Of a stretch of 64,000 bases of DNA, positions 47,049-56,949 are shown in pieces. Position numbers and translations under genes: made by a program. Origin of the DNA: SIRX01 sp965214475. GTDB lineage: Bacteria; Actinomycetota; Rubrobacteria; Rubrobacterales; Rubrobacteraceae. The notes under the pieces were generated by a model. The model searched no databases and had not been told where the DNA came from. It saw only the letters and a program-made list of their open reading frames with translations. The stretch is taken from the NCBI GenBank assembly GCA_965214475.1, contig OZ243953.1, forward strand, positions 1,240,001 through 1,304,000. The letters are read 5' to 3'. Position 1 is the stretch's first letter. The number at the start of each line of letters is the position of its first letter.

Positions 47049-48680
47049 TTAGCCCCTTCCTCGGCGGAGTTGCCGTTGGGCCACGTCCCAGAAGGCCTGC
47101 AGGAACTCTTTGTCGGTGTCGCTTAGGCCGAAGAGGAGGAGCAGCGCAAGGTACGATACGCCGAAGACGCCCCCCACGACGACGAAAGCCAGTATCGCCG
47201 GCAAGGAGAGTACGAGCGCCAGGACGTAGGCAATAGTTGCGGCGACAAGGCCGGCGGCGAGCGGTTTGATCCACGCCAGGTTGTAAGGCCAGAAGCCGAG
47301 TCGAATCCGGACGGCGATTAGGGTGGCCGTGTTCTCGGTAACGATGCCGGAAGCCATGCCGATGGCGGCGCCCAGTATCTTCTGCTCGGTCGTCGGGGCG
47401 GCGGAGACCAGGACGATGCTCACGGCGAGGCCGGTGAGCGCGGCCGCCCCGGTGGCGACCATCACCACGTTCTGGTTGTCGGTCATAGCGAGCATCCGGG
47501 GCGTCGGTCCGACGGAGGCGCTGAAGAGTTGGGCGAACGCGACCACGACGAGCGCGAGCGCGCCCGCCGCCGCCCGCTCTCCAAAACCCAAGACCAGCAA
47601 GTCCTCGGCGAGCAAAAGGATCACCAAGAAGATCGCGAACGCCCCCGTGAAAACCCAACGTGAGATGTCCTTATAGAGCACCCCGAGCCTCTCCCGGTCC
47701 CCCTGGGCGTGGAGACTAGAGATGATCGGAGAGAATATGCCGCTGAAAGCGAAGCGCACGATGGTCGAGAGCGTCGCGGTCCGGGCGGCGACCGTGAAGA
47801 TCCCCACGGGCGCCCCGGCTGCGAAAAAGCCCAGCACCCAGATCGCCGACCACGTATTGAGGTACTGCGCCCCGGTCGTGATGCTCATTGGTATAGAGAC
47901 GGAGAAAAGCGCCTTTGTTTCGTACTTGGGCTCCACCTTGCGGTCCAGCAGCGGCGTAAAGAGCCTGTGTAAAAAGTAGACGGCGACCAGGGATCCGAGC
48001 AACATCGAGATTCCGTAAGCAGCGATCACTCCCACTAACCCGACCCCGACGACGTAGAAGACCGGCAGGAGTAAGAGATAGAGAGCAGGCCGTATCATCT
48101 GCTGCACGTAGGCGGCGTAGGTAACCGTCTGGAAACCCTGCGTCGCCCATAAGACCATCATCATGAATGTGAAGAACGGCAGCGTGACGGCGAAGGCACG
48201 CAGCACCGTCACCATCTCCTGGGCTTTGTAGTACCAGTCGGCCATAAAGCCCGCGCCGAAGAACATGACCAACGAAAGGACAAGGCTCACGACAAAGGAG
48301 ACCAGGAGAGCCTGGATGATCGTGCCGCGCACCCGCGCCGTGTCCCCGTAGGTCCGGTAGTGGGCGACGTAGCGCACCACCCCGTTCTCCATCCCGAACC
48401 GGGAGATAATGTGGCCCAGGTTCACCGCCGCCTCGCCCAGCGAGTAGAACCCGAACGTCTCGAGCCCGAAGAGCCGGGTGATGGCAGCCTTGGTCAGTAA
48501 GCCAAGTACCCTACCGACACCCTGTCCGGCGGTGCTGATCCCGGCACCCCGTGCCACTTTGGCGACGTAGGAATCTTCTCCGGAGGAAGGCGTATCGTCG
48601 GTTTCATCCGGACGCATGTCCCTCAGATTTTCGTCTTCGGAGCGAGGGTCGTCAGCTTTTGGAAACTTGTCCGTAGTCAC
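47049..48680 (-). CDS. polysaccharide flippase (Wzx-like, MOP superfamily)
   Basis: The 543-residue protein has 12-14 membrane helices and a cytosolic acidic N-terminus. Cues: VARGAGISTAGQGVGRVLGL, NLGHIISRFGMENGVVRYVA, LWATQGFQTVTYAAYVQQMI and a segment SASVGPTPRMLAMTDNQN. It would flip undecaprenyl-linked oligosaccharides across the membrane. It is clearly related to the second flippase at 55309-56874: both share ARGxGxSxAGQGxGR and GVVRYVAHxR, showing an ancient duplication within the cluster. Confidence 0.9.
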   Translation of the reverse strand: MTTDKFPKADDPRSEDENLRDMRPDETDDTPSSGEDSYVAKVARGAGISTAGQGVGRVLGLLTKAAITRLFGLETFGFYSLGEAAVNLGHIISRFGMENGVVRYVAHYRTYGDTARVRGTIIQALLVSFVVSLVLSLVMFFGAGFMADWYYKAQEMVTVLRAFAVTLPFFTFMMMVLWATQGFQTVTYAAYVQQMIRPALYLLLLPVFYVVGVGLVGVIAAYGISMLLGSLVAVYFLHRLFTPLLDRKVEPKYETKALFSVSIPMSITTGAQYLNTWSAIWVLGFFAAGAPVGIFTVAARTATLSTIVRFAFSGIFSPIISSLHAQGDRERLGVLYKDISRWVFTGAFAIFLVILLLAEDLLVLGFGERAAAGALALVVVAFAQLFSASVGPTPRMLAMTDNQNVVMVATGAAALTGLAVSIVLVSAAPTTEQKILGAAIGMASGIVTENTATLIAVRIRLGFWPYNLAWIKPLAAGLVAATIAYVLALVLSLPAILAFVVVGGVFGVSYLALLLLFGLSDTDKEFLQAFWDVAQRQLRRGRG

Positions 48681-48750
48681 GGCGTAAGATTATAGGGTTT
48701 CGGATGGAATTATGCAGCGTCCCAACCAGACCTGGGAGTCAACTCGACCG

Positions 48751-49353
48751 TCAGCGTACCCGACGACGCTTGCGCCGGGATGAGAAGGATGTGAATAGGC
48801 TTGCCACCAGCAGGGAAAGCCCGATCCAGGCCCACCCGATGCCGAAGAGCACCCACATCCCTACTCCGAGATATCCGAAGTCATAAGATACGGCGATAAG
48901 GCCGGCCAGAGATGCTATGGCGAACGGCAGCGCGGCCCATACCGGCAGGGATCTGTTGCGAGCCGAGATCCCTCCGAACAGCATTGAGCCCGCGGTCAGG
49001 GCCACGAACCCGATCCGGAGCGCTTTGTAGGCGGGAGCCGTCATAAGATAGAAATCATCTAACCTGAGCCAATATTTTCCCACGTTTCCAACTAGAATCA
49101 GCAAAAGACCGGCCAGCACGATAAAGAGGCTTATTCTCTCTAGCCATCCTGGCGCCTTGGTCCAAAACCAGAGCCCCACCATCCCAACCAGCATCAGCAG
49201 CACCGCCGCCGGAAAGAGCTTCCAGAAGATGTTGGGGGTCGAGTACCGATATTCCGAAAGATAAATGCCCAACGGAGAGAGGGCCCAAAGCACGCCGCCG
49301 GGAATACACAACAGCATACTCCAAAGAGCCAAGCCCCTTACTAATCTAAACAA
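48751..49353 (-). CDS. six-helix membrane protein of unknown function
   Basis: The 200-residue protein has about six hydrophobic helices and a very basic C-terminal tail (SSRRKRRRVR). It lies inside the exopolysaccharide cluster between the sulfatase-fold enzyme and a flippase, so a role in envelope polysaccharide assembly is possible. The start overlaps no neighbour and lies 13 bp after the sulfatase-fold stop. No family recognised. Confidence 0.65.
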   Translation of the reverse strand: MFRLVRGLALWSMLLCIPGGVLWALSPLGIYLSEYRYSTPNIFWKLFPAAVLLMLVGMVGLWFWTKAPGWLERISLFIVLAGLLLILVGNVGKYWLRLDDFYLMTAPAYKALRIGFVALTAGSMLFGGISARNRSLPVWAALPFAIASLAGLIAVSYDFGYLGVGMWVLFGIGWAWIGLSLLVASLFTSFSSRRKRRRVR

Positions 49354-49365
49354 TGCTACTCTCCC

Positions 49366-50847
49366 TCAATACTTTGGTAGAGGACCGCCGGCGTCCGCCA
49401 GCACGTACTCTTCGAACATGCGCTTCACCACACCCGGGTTGTCACCAGCGATGTTGTTGTTCATTTTCGGATCTTTCTGCACGTCGTAGAGCCGCGCGTC
49501 GGTGCCATCGTTAAAGCTGAACATAACGTATTGCTCGTCGCGCGTCCAGACGTAGTCATTGTAGCCCAGCGTGAAGTGTGAACGCTGCTCCGGGGAGCTT
49601 CCTTTAACGATAGCGCCGAGATCCTGGCCCTGCATTGGCTGCCGAGGTTTGACGCCTAAAGCCCCGAGCACGGTTGGCGCAACATCATGGGTGGAGGCGT
49701 AGTAGTCGCTGGTCTCGCCGGCGCCCTCACCGCCGGGATACCGAATGAAGAACGGTATATCGGTGAGCTCGGGCCAGAGCGCGAAGAAAGGCTTGCCGGT
49801 GGCGTCGTGCTCGGCCAGGGCTATGCCGTGGTCGGAGAGAACCACGAGAAGGGTGCTCTCCATGAGCCCCAGGTCCTCTACTTTGTCGAGAAAGTTCCCC
49901 AGCCAGCGGTCGGCCAGGGTGACTTCAGCGGCGTAAAGGTTCCTCATCCGCTTTGTCTCCCGCTCGGAGATCCAGCCAGCTTTGTCGTAGTTCGGCACTA
50001 TGGGCTCAGAGCCACGGTAGCCCTCGTCGTAGAGGTTGATGTATTTCTTGGGTGGGTCCCAGGGCTCGTGCGGATCGAAGCTGTCGACTACGAGGAAGAA
50101 GGGCTGAGCTTCACGGGCAACCTCCAGGTAGTCCATGGCCCTGGTGAACACCTGCGGGGCGAACCAATCCTCTTCCTTTTTTCGGTAGGTGGTGTTAGCG
50201 AGGTGCTGGCGGACTTTGGCCCTCATGTTGCCGTCGTTGCCGTCCACCGTGTAGCGGTCAACTACTTCTGTGGGAATCCTCAGTGGAGAGCGATAGCGGT
50301 CTCTCTCCTGCCCCCTGATATAGTCGAAGATGTCGAAGCCACGCTGGAAATTCATGGAGGCTTTGAACATATGCTGCGTGTCGGTAATGAGAGCGGTGTT
50401 GTATCCCTCCGGTTTCAGGGTTTCGGAGAGTGTGATCTGGTCTTCAGGAATACGCTGCCAGCCGGCGGGGAAGAAAGTCTCGCCTTTCTGGGGGATCCAG
50501 TTTCTAAAAGGCCAGGTTCGTAGTCCCGTATGGATCGCCCGTCGGGCGGGGATGGTCGGTATGGACTCGGGATAGGCCCGGGTAAACTTGAGGCTCTCTT
50601 TCGCCAGGGCGTCGAGGGTTGGGGTTTGAATCCAGTCGTTCCCATACGCCCCGACATGGTCTTTGCGAAGACTGTCCAGCATAACCACGATAACGTTCAT
50701 CCTCGCACCTCCGCTCGGAAGATAGCTGCACCCCGTACTCGCCGCCGCCGACGCACCCAAGAGCGAGGCGCCAGCCACACCGCTTCCTGCGACCCTTAGA
50801 AAGTTTTTTCTTGTAAGGGTACAGTCCACGCGGGCATTCCTCGACAA
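49366..50847 (-). CDS. sulfatase/alkaline-phosphatase-superfamily enzyme with Thr at the nucleophile site
   Basis: A Tat-like lipoprotein leader (TRKNFLRVAG, then AAASTGC) exports a 450-residue sulfatase-fold domain: NVIVVMLDSLRKDHVGAYGN with metal ligand D58, LVVLSDHGIALAEHDATGKP, and the typical DVAPTVLGALGVKPRQPMQG. The catalytic C/S-x-P-S-R motif reads T98-I-P-A-R. A Thr cannot form formylglycine, so this is probably a phosphodiesterase, phosphotransferase or other hydrolase, not a classical sulfatase. It acts outside the cell, probably on the polymer made by the surrounding genes. Confidence 0.85.
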   Translation of the reverse strand: MSRNARVDCTLTRKNFLRVAGSGVAGASLLGASAAASTGCSYLPSGGARMNVIVVMLDSLRKDHVGAYGNDWIQTPTLDALAKESLKFTRAYPESIPTIPARRAIHTGLRTWPFRNWIPQKGETFFPAGWQRIPEDQITLSETLKPEGYNTALITDTQHMFKASMNFQRGFDIFDYIRGQERDRYRSPLRIPTEVVDRYTVDGNDGNMRAKVRQHLANTTYRKKEEDWFAPQVFTRAMDYLEVAREAQPFFLVVDSFDPHEPWDPPKKYINLYDEGYRGSEPIVPNYDKAGWISERETKRMRNLYAAEVTLADRWLGNFLDKVEDLGLMESTLLVVLSDHGIALAEHDATGKPFFALWPELTDIPFFIRYPGGEGAGETSDYYASTHDVAPTVLGALGVKPRQPMQGQDLGAIVKGSSPEQRSHFTLGYNDYVWTRDEQYVMFSFNDGTDARLYDVQKDPKMNNNIAGDNPGVVKRMFEEYVLADAGGPLPKY

Positions 50848-50958
50848 ACTAGCTCATTTCATCAACAACGGAGCACATTCTAAAGCAAATGAGTCGCTTG
50901 TCGGCGGGAAAACGTTCCATCGGCAGACGATTCGGTTTTACGGGAAGTTAAGTGTCGC

Positions 50959-52344
50959 CTAGTAGGCGCCTTCGCGGCGCAGAACGGCGCCGATGGTCTT
51001 CAGGATGATCTTGATATCGAAAGAGAGGGACCAATTCTCTATGTAGTAGAGATCCAGCCGTACCATGTCATCGAACGAGAGGTTGCTGCGGCCGCTGATC
51101 TGCCAGTATCCACTCATTCCCGGTACGGCCGCGAGCCGCTTTTTGTGCAGGTCGCTCATCCGCTCGAAATCCCGCATCGGTAGCGGCCGCGGACCAACCA
51201 GGCTCATTTCACCCTTCAAGACGTTTATAAGCTGGGGCAGCTCATCTATGCTCCACTTTCGGATAAAATGCCCGACCCTGGTTATGCGAGGATCTTCTTT
51301 TATCTTGAATACCGCGCCGTCACCCTCGTTCTGGGCTTCGAGCTCCGCCTGACGCCGCTCGGCGTCCTCGTACATGGAGCGGAACATGTAGCAGATAAAG
51401 ACTTTCTCATCCACCCCGGCGCGTTTCTGCCGGAACAACACCGGCCCGGATGAGTCGCGCTTTATCGCGGCGGCCACCGCCAGGAGCAACGGAGAAAGGA
51501 ACAGCAGTCCGGCCAAAGAGCCTACTACGTCCAGCCCACGCTTTAGGGTCCGCTGGGTGTTGTCCAACTGGGGGTAACCTACCTCTAGCAGTGGCGTTCC
51601 TCCGCTCCGGGAGAGCACGGGACGGGTACGCATCAAACCTATTGCGCCGGGCACTGCCCGCATGCGTAAGCCTCGCAGGCGCACGGATCGCAGTAGGTCC
51701 AGCAATTCTTCGTCCGGCAGCCGTTCGGCGCCGGCCAGTATGACGCTCCGCGCCCCGGTTTCATCGAGTTTTTGCCGTAGCGCCGGTAAGTCCACGTGTC
51801 CGTCTTCGATGTTCAATTGGCCCACGCAAGTGTAGCTTCCGGAATCCCTATCCAACATCTGGCGGACGCGGTTTAGCTCCTCGGAATTCCCCATTATCAG
51901 CGCGGTAGTCCGACCGAGACCTCTGCGGTAGATCCACTCTATCCCCTGCTCGTAGAACAACCTGAGAGCGCCAACCAGGATCAAGGCGAAGAGGGAGGTC
52001 AGCAACACCTCACCCAGGGCCAGGGTGCTGCTGCTCGGGTAGATCACCGATCCTAACACCACCAGCCCCGCCCAGGAGAGCACGGCCCCGATCAGAGCTC
52101 CCGGGTCTCGCCGGGTGCGCGCCTTGTCGTAGAGGTCGTAGGCGGCGAAGATCACGACCCATCCACCCACCAACAGTGGGATGAGGGTCGTGATCTCTCC
52201 CACCCGGTCAACCCCACCTACCAGGTACTCAGCACCGAAAAGTCCGGCGAGCAACGCCGCAACATCTATAAAGATCAGGACGACAACGCTTACGGGACGC
52301 CGCAGCGCCGGTACGTTGAGCAGTTTCTTCAGAATGTCTCTCAT
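50959..52344 (-). CDS. polyprenyl-phosphate glycosyl-1-phosphate transferase (WcaJ/WbaP-type)
   Basis: The 461-residue enzyme starts polysaccharide synthesis by moving a sugar-1-phosphate onto undecaprenyl phosphate. It has about five N-terminal membrane helices, a CoA-binding-like middle domain (RTTALIMGNSEELNRVRQML) and the catalytic C-terminus: KRGLDVVGSLAGLLFLSPLL, GPVLFRQKRAGVDEKVFICY, HFIRKWSIDELPQLINVLKG (Asp-Glu dyad) and MSLVGPRPLPM. Length matches WcaJ-type proteins. It sets the first sugar of the repeat unit. Confidence 0.94.
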   Translation of the reverse strand: MRDILKKLLNVPALRRPVSVVVLIFIDVAALLAGLFGAEYLVGGVDRVGEITTLIPLLVGGWVVIFAAYDLYDKARTRRDPGALIGAVLSWAGLVVLGSVIYPSSSTLALGEVLLTSLFALILVGALRLFYEQGIEWIYRRGLGRTTALIMGNSEELNRVRQMLDRDSGSYTCVGQLNIEDGHVDLPALRQKLDETGARSVILAGAERLPDEELLDLLRSVRLRGLRMRAVPGAIGLMRTRPVLSRSGGTPLLEVGYPQLDNTQRTLKRGLDVVGSLAGLLFLSPLLLAVAAAIKRDSSGPVLFRQKRAGVDEKVFICYMFRSMYEDAERRQAELEAQNEGDGAVFKIKEDPRITRVGHFIRKWSIDELPQLINVLKGEMSLVGPRPLPMRDFERMSDLHKKRLAAVPGMSGYWQISGRSNLSFDDMVRLDLYYIENWSLSFDIKIILKTIGAVLRREGAY

Positions 52345-52450
52345 GAAGCTCCGGTTCGAGGTCGTTCAGGGGGCAGTATAACCTCTGGCGCAAGAAATCG
52401 GACCTCGTGGCGCAACCAGGCCTGCTCCGCGAGTTCACGGGCTGGTTTTC

Positions 52451-53224
52451 TTATCTTTCTCCGTCTTGACGAGCCCAGCGTTGGCGCAAGACGCGCATCA
52501 GGAAAAGCGGGTTCCCGACCACGTACCGTCGCCAGAGACGTTCCGGCTCGATCAGCAGCCGCGCCAACCACTCGAAACCGTTGTTGGTCAAAATCCGTGG
52601 TCCACGCTGCAGTTCGCCCGAGATGTAATCGAAAACGGCCCCGCCGGTAAGGGCGACACGGGCCTCTACGCCGCCCCAGTTCTCCATCAGCCACCGCTCC
52701 TGAAGCGGCATCCCGAAGCCGAGCACCAGAATGTCCGGGGAAGCGGCGTTTATCTCTTTTACAATCTTCTCGTTTTCCGGGCTTCCGGGGGTATGATCGA
52801 AGTAGCCATGATGGACGCCGGATACTTTCAGGTTCGGGTAGCGTTTTTTGAGCTGCTCCGCCGCTTTCCAGGCGACTCCGGGCTGGGCTCCCAGAAAGTA
52901 GAGGGAGAAGCCTTCAGCGGCGGCGAAAGCAGCCAGTTGCCACATCCAGTCGGCGTAGGTAATGCGCTCCGGTATCCGGCGCCCCAGGATGCGCGCCGCG
53001 AGCATCACCCCCGACCCGTCGCAAAAAACGATCTCAGCACTGTTCAGCAGACCTCTCAGACTTCGGTCTTTGTAAGAAAGGTTCAGACAGTGGACGTTGG
53101 CGTTGAGAACGAGTGAGTGGCCATCCTCCCGGACAAAGTAGCCTATCTCTGCGTGGAGCTCTTCGACCGTTACGGGGTCTACACCGACCCCGAGCACGTT
53201 TATCCGTTCTCTAGCGCGTCCCAC
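52451..53224 (-). CDS. WecG/TagA/CpsF-family glycosyltransferase
   Basis: The 257-residue protein shows the GT26 pattern: LNANVHCLNLSYKDRSLRGL, EIVFCDGSGVMLAARILG (catalytic Asp), PERITYADWMWQLAAFAAAE, FSLYFLGAQPGVAWKAAEQL and ILVLGFGMPLQERWL. GT26 enzymes add N-acetylmannosamine or uronic acids to lipid-linked intermediates. It probably acts second, after the priming transferase downstream. It overlaps the upstream glycosyltransferase by 25 bp. Confidence 0.93.
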   Translation of the reverse strand: MGRARERINVLGVGVDPVTVEELHAEIGYFVREDGHSLVLNANVHCLNLSYKDRSLRGLLNSAEIVFCDGSGVMLAARILGRRIPERITYADWMWQLAAFAAAEGFSLYFLGAQPGVAWKAAEQLKKRYPNLKVSGVHHGYFDHTPGSPENEKIVKEINAASPDILVLGFGMPLQERWLMENWGGVEARVALTGGAVFDYISGELQRGPRILTNNGFEWLARLLIEPERLWRRYVVGNPLFLMRVLRQRWARQDGER

Positions 53225-54348
53225 AACTTCTTCTCTATTTTTTCGAACCGGGCTTCCCAGGAGTTTTTGCGGGCGAGATCTATCCGGGCCCGGATTTTCT
53301 CTTCCGCCTCCAGTTTTTCCAGATTTTGCAGCGTATCCACAAATCTTCTAGGTTCCCGAGCCAGATACAAATTGTCCCCGAGCATCTTCAAAGCCGGAAG
53401 CGGGCTCGCAACCACGGGTTTGCCCGTTGCCAGGCACTCGTAGGTCTTAGCCGGCGAGATGCCCCGGGTGAGCTTATTGTCTAGATAGGGGAGTAAGAAA
53501 GCATCTACACCTTTGAGGGCATCCGGCAACTCGTCGTGCGAGACTTCCCCCCAGTAGTCGATACCGGGCACATCTAGAAACCGTTTCTCCCTCCAGCCTA
53601 TTCCGCCAATGATCCTCACCTCGAACCCCGCCTTCGCGACCGTCCGGAACACGGCCACGTCTATGCGCTCACGACCCACATGACCGAAGTAGCACGCGAT
53701 GCGAGGCCTGTTGACGAATCGGTGGTCTTGTAGGGTCGCAAACTGCTCGTAGTGTACGCCGGGGCCACTCAGAAAGGCCTCGGGACGAAGTAATCGGGCT
53801 TTCTCTAGCAGAGATGGGGCGGTGCAGGAAACGAGGTCCGCCTTGAGGAGCAACTCGCGCTCGGTAGTGGCTATGTCTTTTGGTATTCCGGGAAAAGCTT
53901 CGTAATCTTCCGAACAATCATAGTACAGGAGACGAGGACGGAGGTGTGAAATGAGATCCAGGGTCGTCCGGGTTGGTGGATAAGCGATGACGACCGGATC
54001 CTCCTCGGCTATCTCGCGAAGGTCTCGTGCTACGCGGGACACAAAGAGTCTACGATTGAGGAACCGGAACACTTTCCAGGTAGGTGGCGCAGTGAGCGGA
54101 GAGTAGACGGTCAGGTTCGGCTCGTCTGACGTCCTCTTTCCTTCTCCTCCCGAACGCCGAAGCCTTTTGAACACGTTATGTAGCGTGGCCCGGTTGGGAC
54201 GGGGCGTCGCAAGGCCTGTAGTTTCAACAAAAACCGTTTTGTAGCCGGCGCGGGCAAAGTGGGTGGCTAAAATCTGGTGTCGCTGCCAGAGAAAATCCCA
54301 GCGGATGCCGGAGAGAATTACTACCGGAGGCTTGCTATCCCGTATCAC
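53200..54348 (-). CDS. GT-B glycosyltransferase (GT4-like)
   Basis: The protein has a GT-B fold: an N-terminal GIRWDFLWQRHQILATHFAR, a middle DLVSCTAPSLLEKARLLRPE / GPGVHYEQFA hinge and a C-terminal nucleotide-sugar domain with YWGEVSHDELPDALKGVDAF and GISPAKTYECLATGKPVVAS, the usual E-x7-E type region. The GTG at 54348 (382 aa) is preferred because AGAGAGG precedes it and it overlaps the sulfotransferase gene by only 14 bp; the frame is open up to 54486. It probably builds the repeat unit. Confidence 0.88.
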   Translation of the reverse strand: MIRDSKPPVVILSGIRWDFLWQRHQILATHFARAGYKTVFVETTGLATPRPNRATLHNVFKRLRRSGGEGKRTSDEPNLTVYSPLTAPPTWKVFRFLNRRLFVSRVARDLREIAEEDPVVIAYPPTRTTLDLISHLRPRLLYYDCSEDYEAFPGIPKDIATTERELLLKADLVSCTAPSLLEKARLLRPEAFLSGPGVHYEQFATLQDHRFVNRPRIACYFGHVGRERIDVAVFRTVAKAGFEVRIIGGIGWREKRFLDVPGIDYWGEVSHDELPDALKGVDAFLLPYLDNKLTRGISPAKTYECLATGKPVVASPLPALKMLGDNLYLAREPRRFVDTLQNLEKLEAEEKIRARIDLARKNSWEARFEKIEKKLWDALENG

Positions 54349-55312
54349 CCGGCAAACCTCTCTCTTTCCCACGGTCGTCCGCGAGAGCAGAGGACCAGTC
54401 AGGACGCGGCATCGGGTCCTCGCCGTAGATACGGTCGAGGCCGAAGAGCGACAGTATCTCGACAGCCCTTTCGGTTTGCGCGGCATCCACGGAGGCGACC
54501 CAACTGTCCACCGGACGCTCTCCGAGAACCACGGCGCTTTCGTGGCGGCTCAGGTAAGAAGGACGTTTGATCTGCCGGTAAATGCCCTGCTCGACTTTTT
54601 TACCGAGAAACTCGTAGAGGTGGCGGAGTTCTCTTTCGGGGTTTGTACAGAGGTTCTCGTAAAAGATCAAGTGGAAAGCGTCGCACCCGAGTTGTTGCAG
54701 GGGGACGTAGTTCTCAATGCACCAGAGGAAGAGGCTGCGCTCGAACGGAGTTTTGGCGTTCCGAGTCTCCTTCACGAAAGGAGAGAGATGGTCATCTACC
54801 AGCTCCCGCTGCTCCATCGTTTCGTCGAGTATATCTTTCCATCCCAACTTGAGCCTGGAGTTTGTTACGGCGCAAGGATGACGGAGCAGCAACACTATAG
54901 GCATCTCGGGGAAGTTGAAGTGTAGCCATCCAAGCAGCAAGTTAGCCCTTATATCCTTGACAAGTCGTCGGCGTGGGATCAGCTTCCGGTTAAAGCGATC
55001 CGTCCAGCCGTTCCTGATGTCGCCGGATAATATCTTCTGCGCCGGTTCCAGGAACTCTTTGCGTCGGTCCTCCGGACGCAGGTACTGCTTGCGCCGGAAG
55101 TTCTTGCAGAGCCCGACTTTGTTCGGGTAGAAAGGCTCGAAGATATAACGGTACTCGTTATCGTGGTTGATGATCTCCGAGAGCCAGGTGGTTCCACTAC
55201 GACCGCTGCCAGCCAGAAATATAGAGTTTCGGTAGTCCTGGTCAAGATCTACGTGGAGGCTACCGAATGCTCGCTCCCCAACGCGCCTCAGACGCTGTGG
55301 GAAGCTGTTCAC
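54335..55312 (-). CDS. sulfotransferase family protein (second copy)
   Basis: The PAPS-binding loop reads IFLAGSGRSGTTWLSEII, and the second region is MPIVLLLRHPCAVTNSRLKL. It is distinct in sequence from the sulfotransferase at 46116-47045, so the two probably act on different positions or sugars. Its start overlaps the flippase stop by 4 bp and its end overlaps the next glycosyltransferase, giving tight coupling inside the exopolysaccharide operon. Confidence 0.88.
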   Translation of the reverse strand: MNSFPQRLRRVGERAFGSLHVDLDQDYRNSIFLAGSGRSGTTWLSEIINHDNEYRYIFEPFYPNKVGLCKNFRRKQYLRPEDRRKEFLEPAQKILSGDIRNGWTDRFNRKLIPRRRLVKDIRANLLLGWLHFNFPEMPIVLLLRHPCAVTNSRLKLGWKDILDETMEQRELVDDHLSPFVKETRNAKTPFERSLFLWCIENYVPLQQLGCDAFHLIFYENLCTNPERELRHLYEFLGKKVEQGIYRQIKRPSYLSRHESAVVLGERPVDSWVASVDAAQTERAVEILSLFGLDRIYGEDPMPRPDWSSALADDRGKERGLPGDTG

Positions 55313-56874
55313 CCTTTCTCGTTCCGGCGGAGGTTGCGTCGGACCGCCAACCAGAACGAAGAAAGAAATTGCCGGTCGCTAGGGCTTAGACCGACGACCA
55401 CGAGCACTACTGAGAAAGTAGCCAGAAACAGCGGCGTAAAGAGGGCCAACGCCGGAAGCCCCTCGTATCCGGGCAGCGCGAACCGTGACAGATAAACTGC
55501 CCCGCAGGCGACGGCCCCGGCGACCAGGGGCTTTAGGTAGCGACGCTCGTAAGGCCAGAACCCCAGAAAGCGGCGGACAAAGAACAGGCTAAGGGTGTTC
55601 GATACTACGAGGGCCACTGCCGTGGCGACCGCCGCCCCGAAGATACCGTAGTTCGGGACGAGCAAGAGGTTCCCGGCCACGGCTACGATGGCGGAGCTTA
55701 TGGTCGCCACCATCACCAACCTCTGGCGTCCGGTCATAGCCAGGACGCGGGCCGTCGGGCCGACCGAGGAGTTAAAGAGTTGGGCTGCGGCCACGATCAC
55801 TATTACCGGCCAGCCGACGACGAAATCCTTGCCGAAGAAGGCCATGATGTCCTTTGCGAGCAGGGCCGTTATAAGGAAAAAGACCAGGGCTCCTGTGAAA
55901 GTCCAGCGAGAGACATCCTTATACAAATAGCCGAGATCCACCATCATACCTCGCTGGTGGAGGCTTGAAATCATGGGTGAAAAGATGCCGCCGAAGGAGA
56001 TCAAGACGAGCGCCGAGAGCGTTGCCGTGCGCGCGGCGACATCGTAGATCCCGACCTCACCAGCGCTCGCGAAGACGCCGAGCACGATCAGGGCGGTCCA
56101 CAGATTTATGTACTGTGTGAAGTTGGCGATGATCATGGGTCCCGAAACCGAAAACAGCGCCCGGCTCTCGTAGATGGGCGCCGTCTCCCGGTCCAGGAGC
56201 TTTGGGAACACTTTGGTCAGGTAGTAGAGTGCGAGTCCGGAGCCGAGCGCCATCGAGGCTATGTATGCGACTACCGCCCCGAGGATCTGCTCCCCGAGAA
56301 GGTAAAAGACAAACACTAGTATCAAATTCGTCAGAGGCCGCAGAATGTCTCGTACGAGCGTGGCGTACTTGACGGTCTGAAATCCTTGGGTAGCCCAGAG
56401 GGTTATGCTCATCAGGGTAAAAAACGGGAGTGCCAGGGCAAAGAGCCGGAACATGGTTTCGAGGAAAGGTTTGTTGAAAACCCCATCCGCCAGAAAGCCC
56501 GCCCCGAAGAATACGCCCCCCGATAAAACCACACTGAGCCCAAACGTCACCCCGATAGCCTGGAGTATGGTGCCTCGCACCCGCGCCGTGTCGCCTTCGG
56601 CCCGGTGATGGGCGACGTAGCGCACCACGCCATTATCCATCCCGAACTGCGAGAGTATATTCGCCACCTGCAATACCACGATCCCGAGCGCGTAGAAACC
56701 GAGCTGGGCTTTACCATGCATCTTCGCGATAGCCGCCGCCGTTATATAGCCGATCAAACGCCCTATCCCCTGACCGGCGGAACTCATGCCTACACCACGG
56801 GCGATGCTTCCTACGTACTCGTCGTACTCTGACTCTTTCTGCGTCTCGGACCCGACGCTCATGGCAGAGTCCAT
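55309..56874 (-). CDS. polysaccharide flippase (Wzx-like), second copy
   Basis: This 521-residue MOP-superfamily transporter has 12-14 helices. Cues: IARGVGMSSAGQGIGRLIGY, QVANILSQFGMDNGVVRYVA, LWATQGFQTVKYATLVRDIL and SSVGPTARVLAMTGRQRLVM. These match the flippase at 47049-48680 nearly motif for motif. It overlaps the sulfotransferase gene by 4 bp. Two flippases in one cluster may serve two repeat units, or one lipid-linked modification. Confidence 0.9.
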   Translation of the reverse strand: MDSAMSVGSETQKESEYDEYVGSIARGVGMSSAGQGIGRLIGYITAAAIAKMHGKAQLGFYALGIVVLQVANILSQFGMDNGVVRYVAHHRAEGDTARVRGTILQAIGVTFGLSVVLSGGVFFGAGFLADGVFNKPFLETMFRLFALALPFFTLMSITLWATQGFQTVKYATLVRDILRPLTNLILVFVFYLLGEQILGAVVAYIASMALGSGLALYYLTKVFPKLLDRETAPIYESRALFSVSGPMIIANFTQYINLWTALIVLGVFASAGEVGIYDVAARTATLSALVLISFGGIFSPMISSLHQRGMMVDLGYLYKDVSRWTFTGALVFFLITALLAKDIMAFFGKDFVVGWPVIVIVAAAQLFNSSVGPTARVLAMTGRQRLVMVATISSAIVAVAGNLLLVPNYGIFGAAVATAVALVVSNTLSLFFVRRFLGFWPYERRYLKPLVAGAVACGAVYLSRFALPGYEGLPALALFTPLFLATFSVVLVVVGLSPSDRQFLSSFWLAVRRNLRRNEKG

Positions 56875-56949
56875 CGGTTAGAGCAAAAGTCTGCAGTCAT
56901 GGATAACGATGATAGTCTCTCTTCCGCGAGGCTTCAAACGAAAGCTTGG

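Noticed and set aside
49687..50523. Open frame of 278 codons opposite the sulfatase-fold gene
   Set aside because: It is antisense to a well-supported coding region and its product has no recognisable features.
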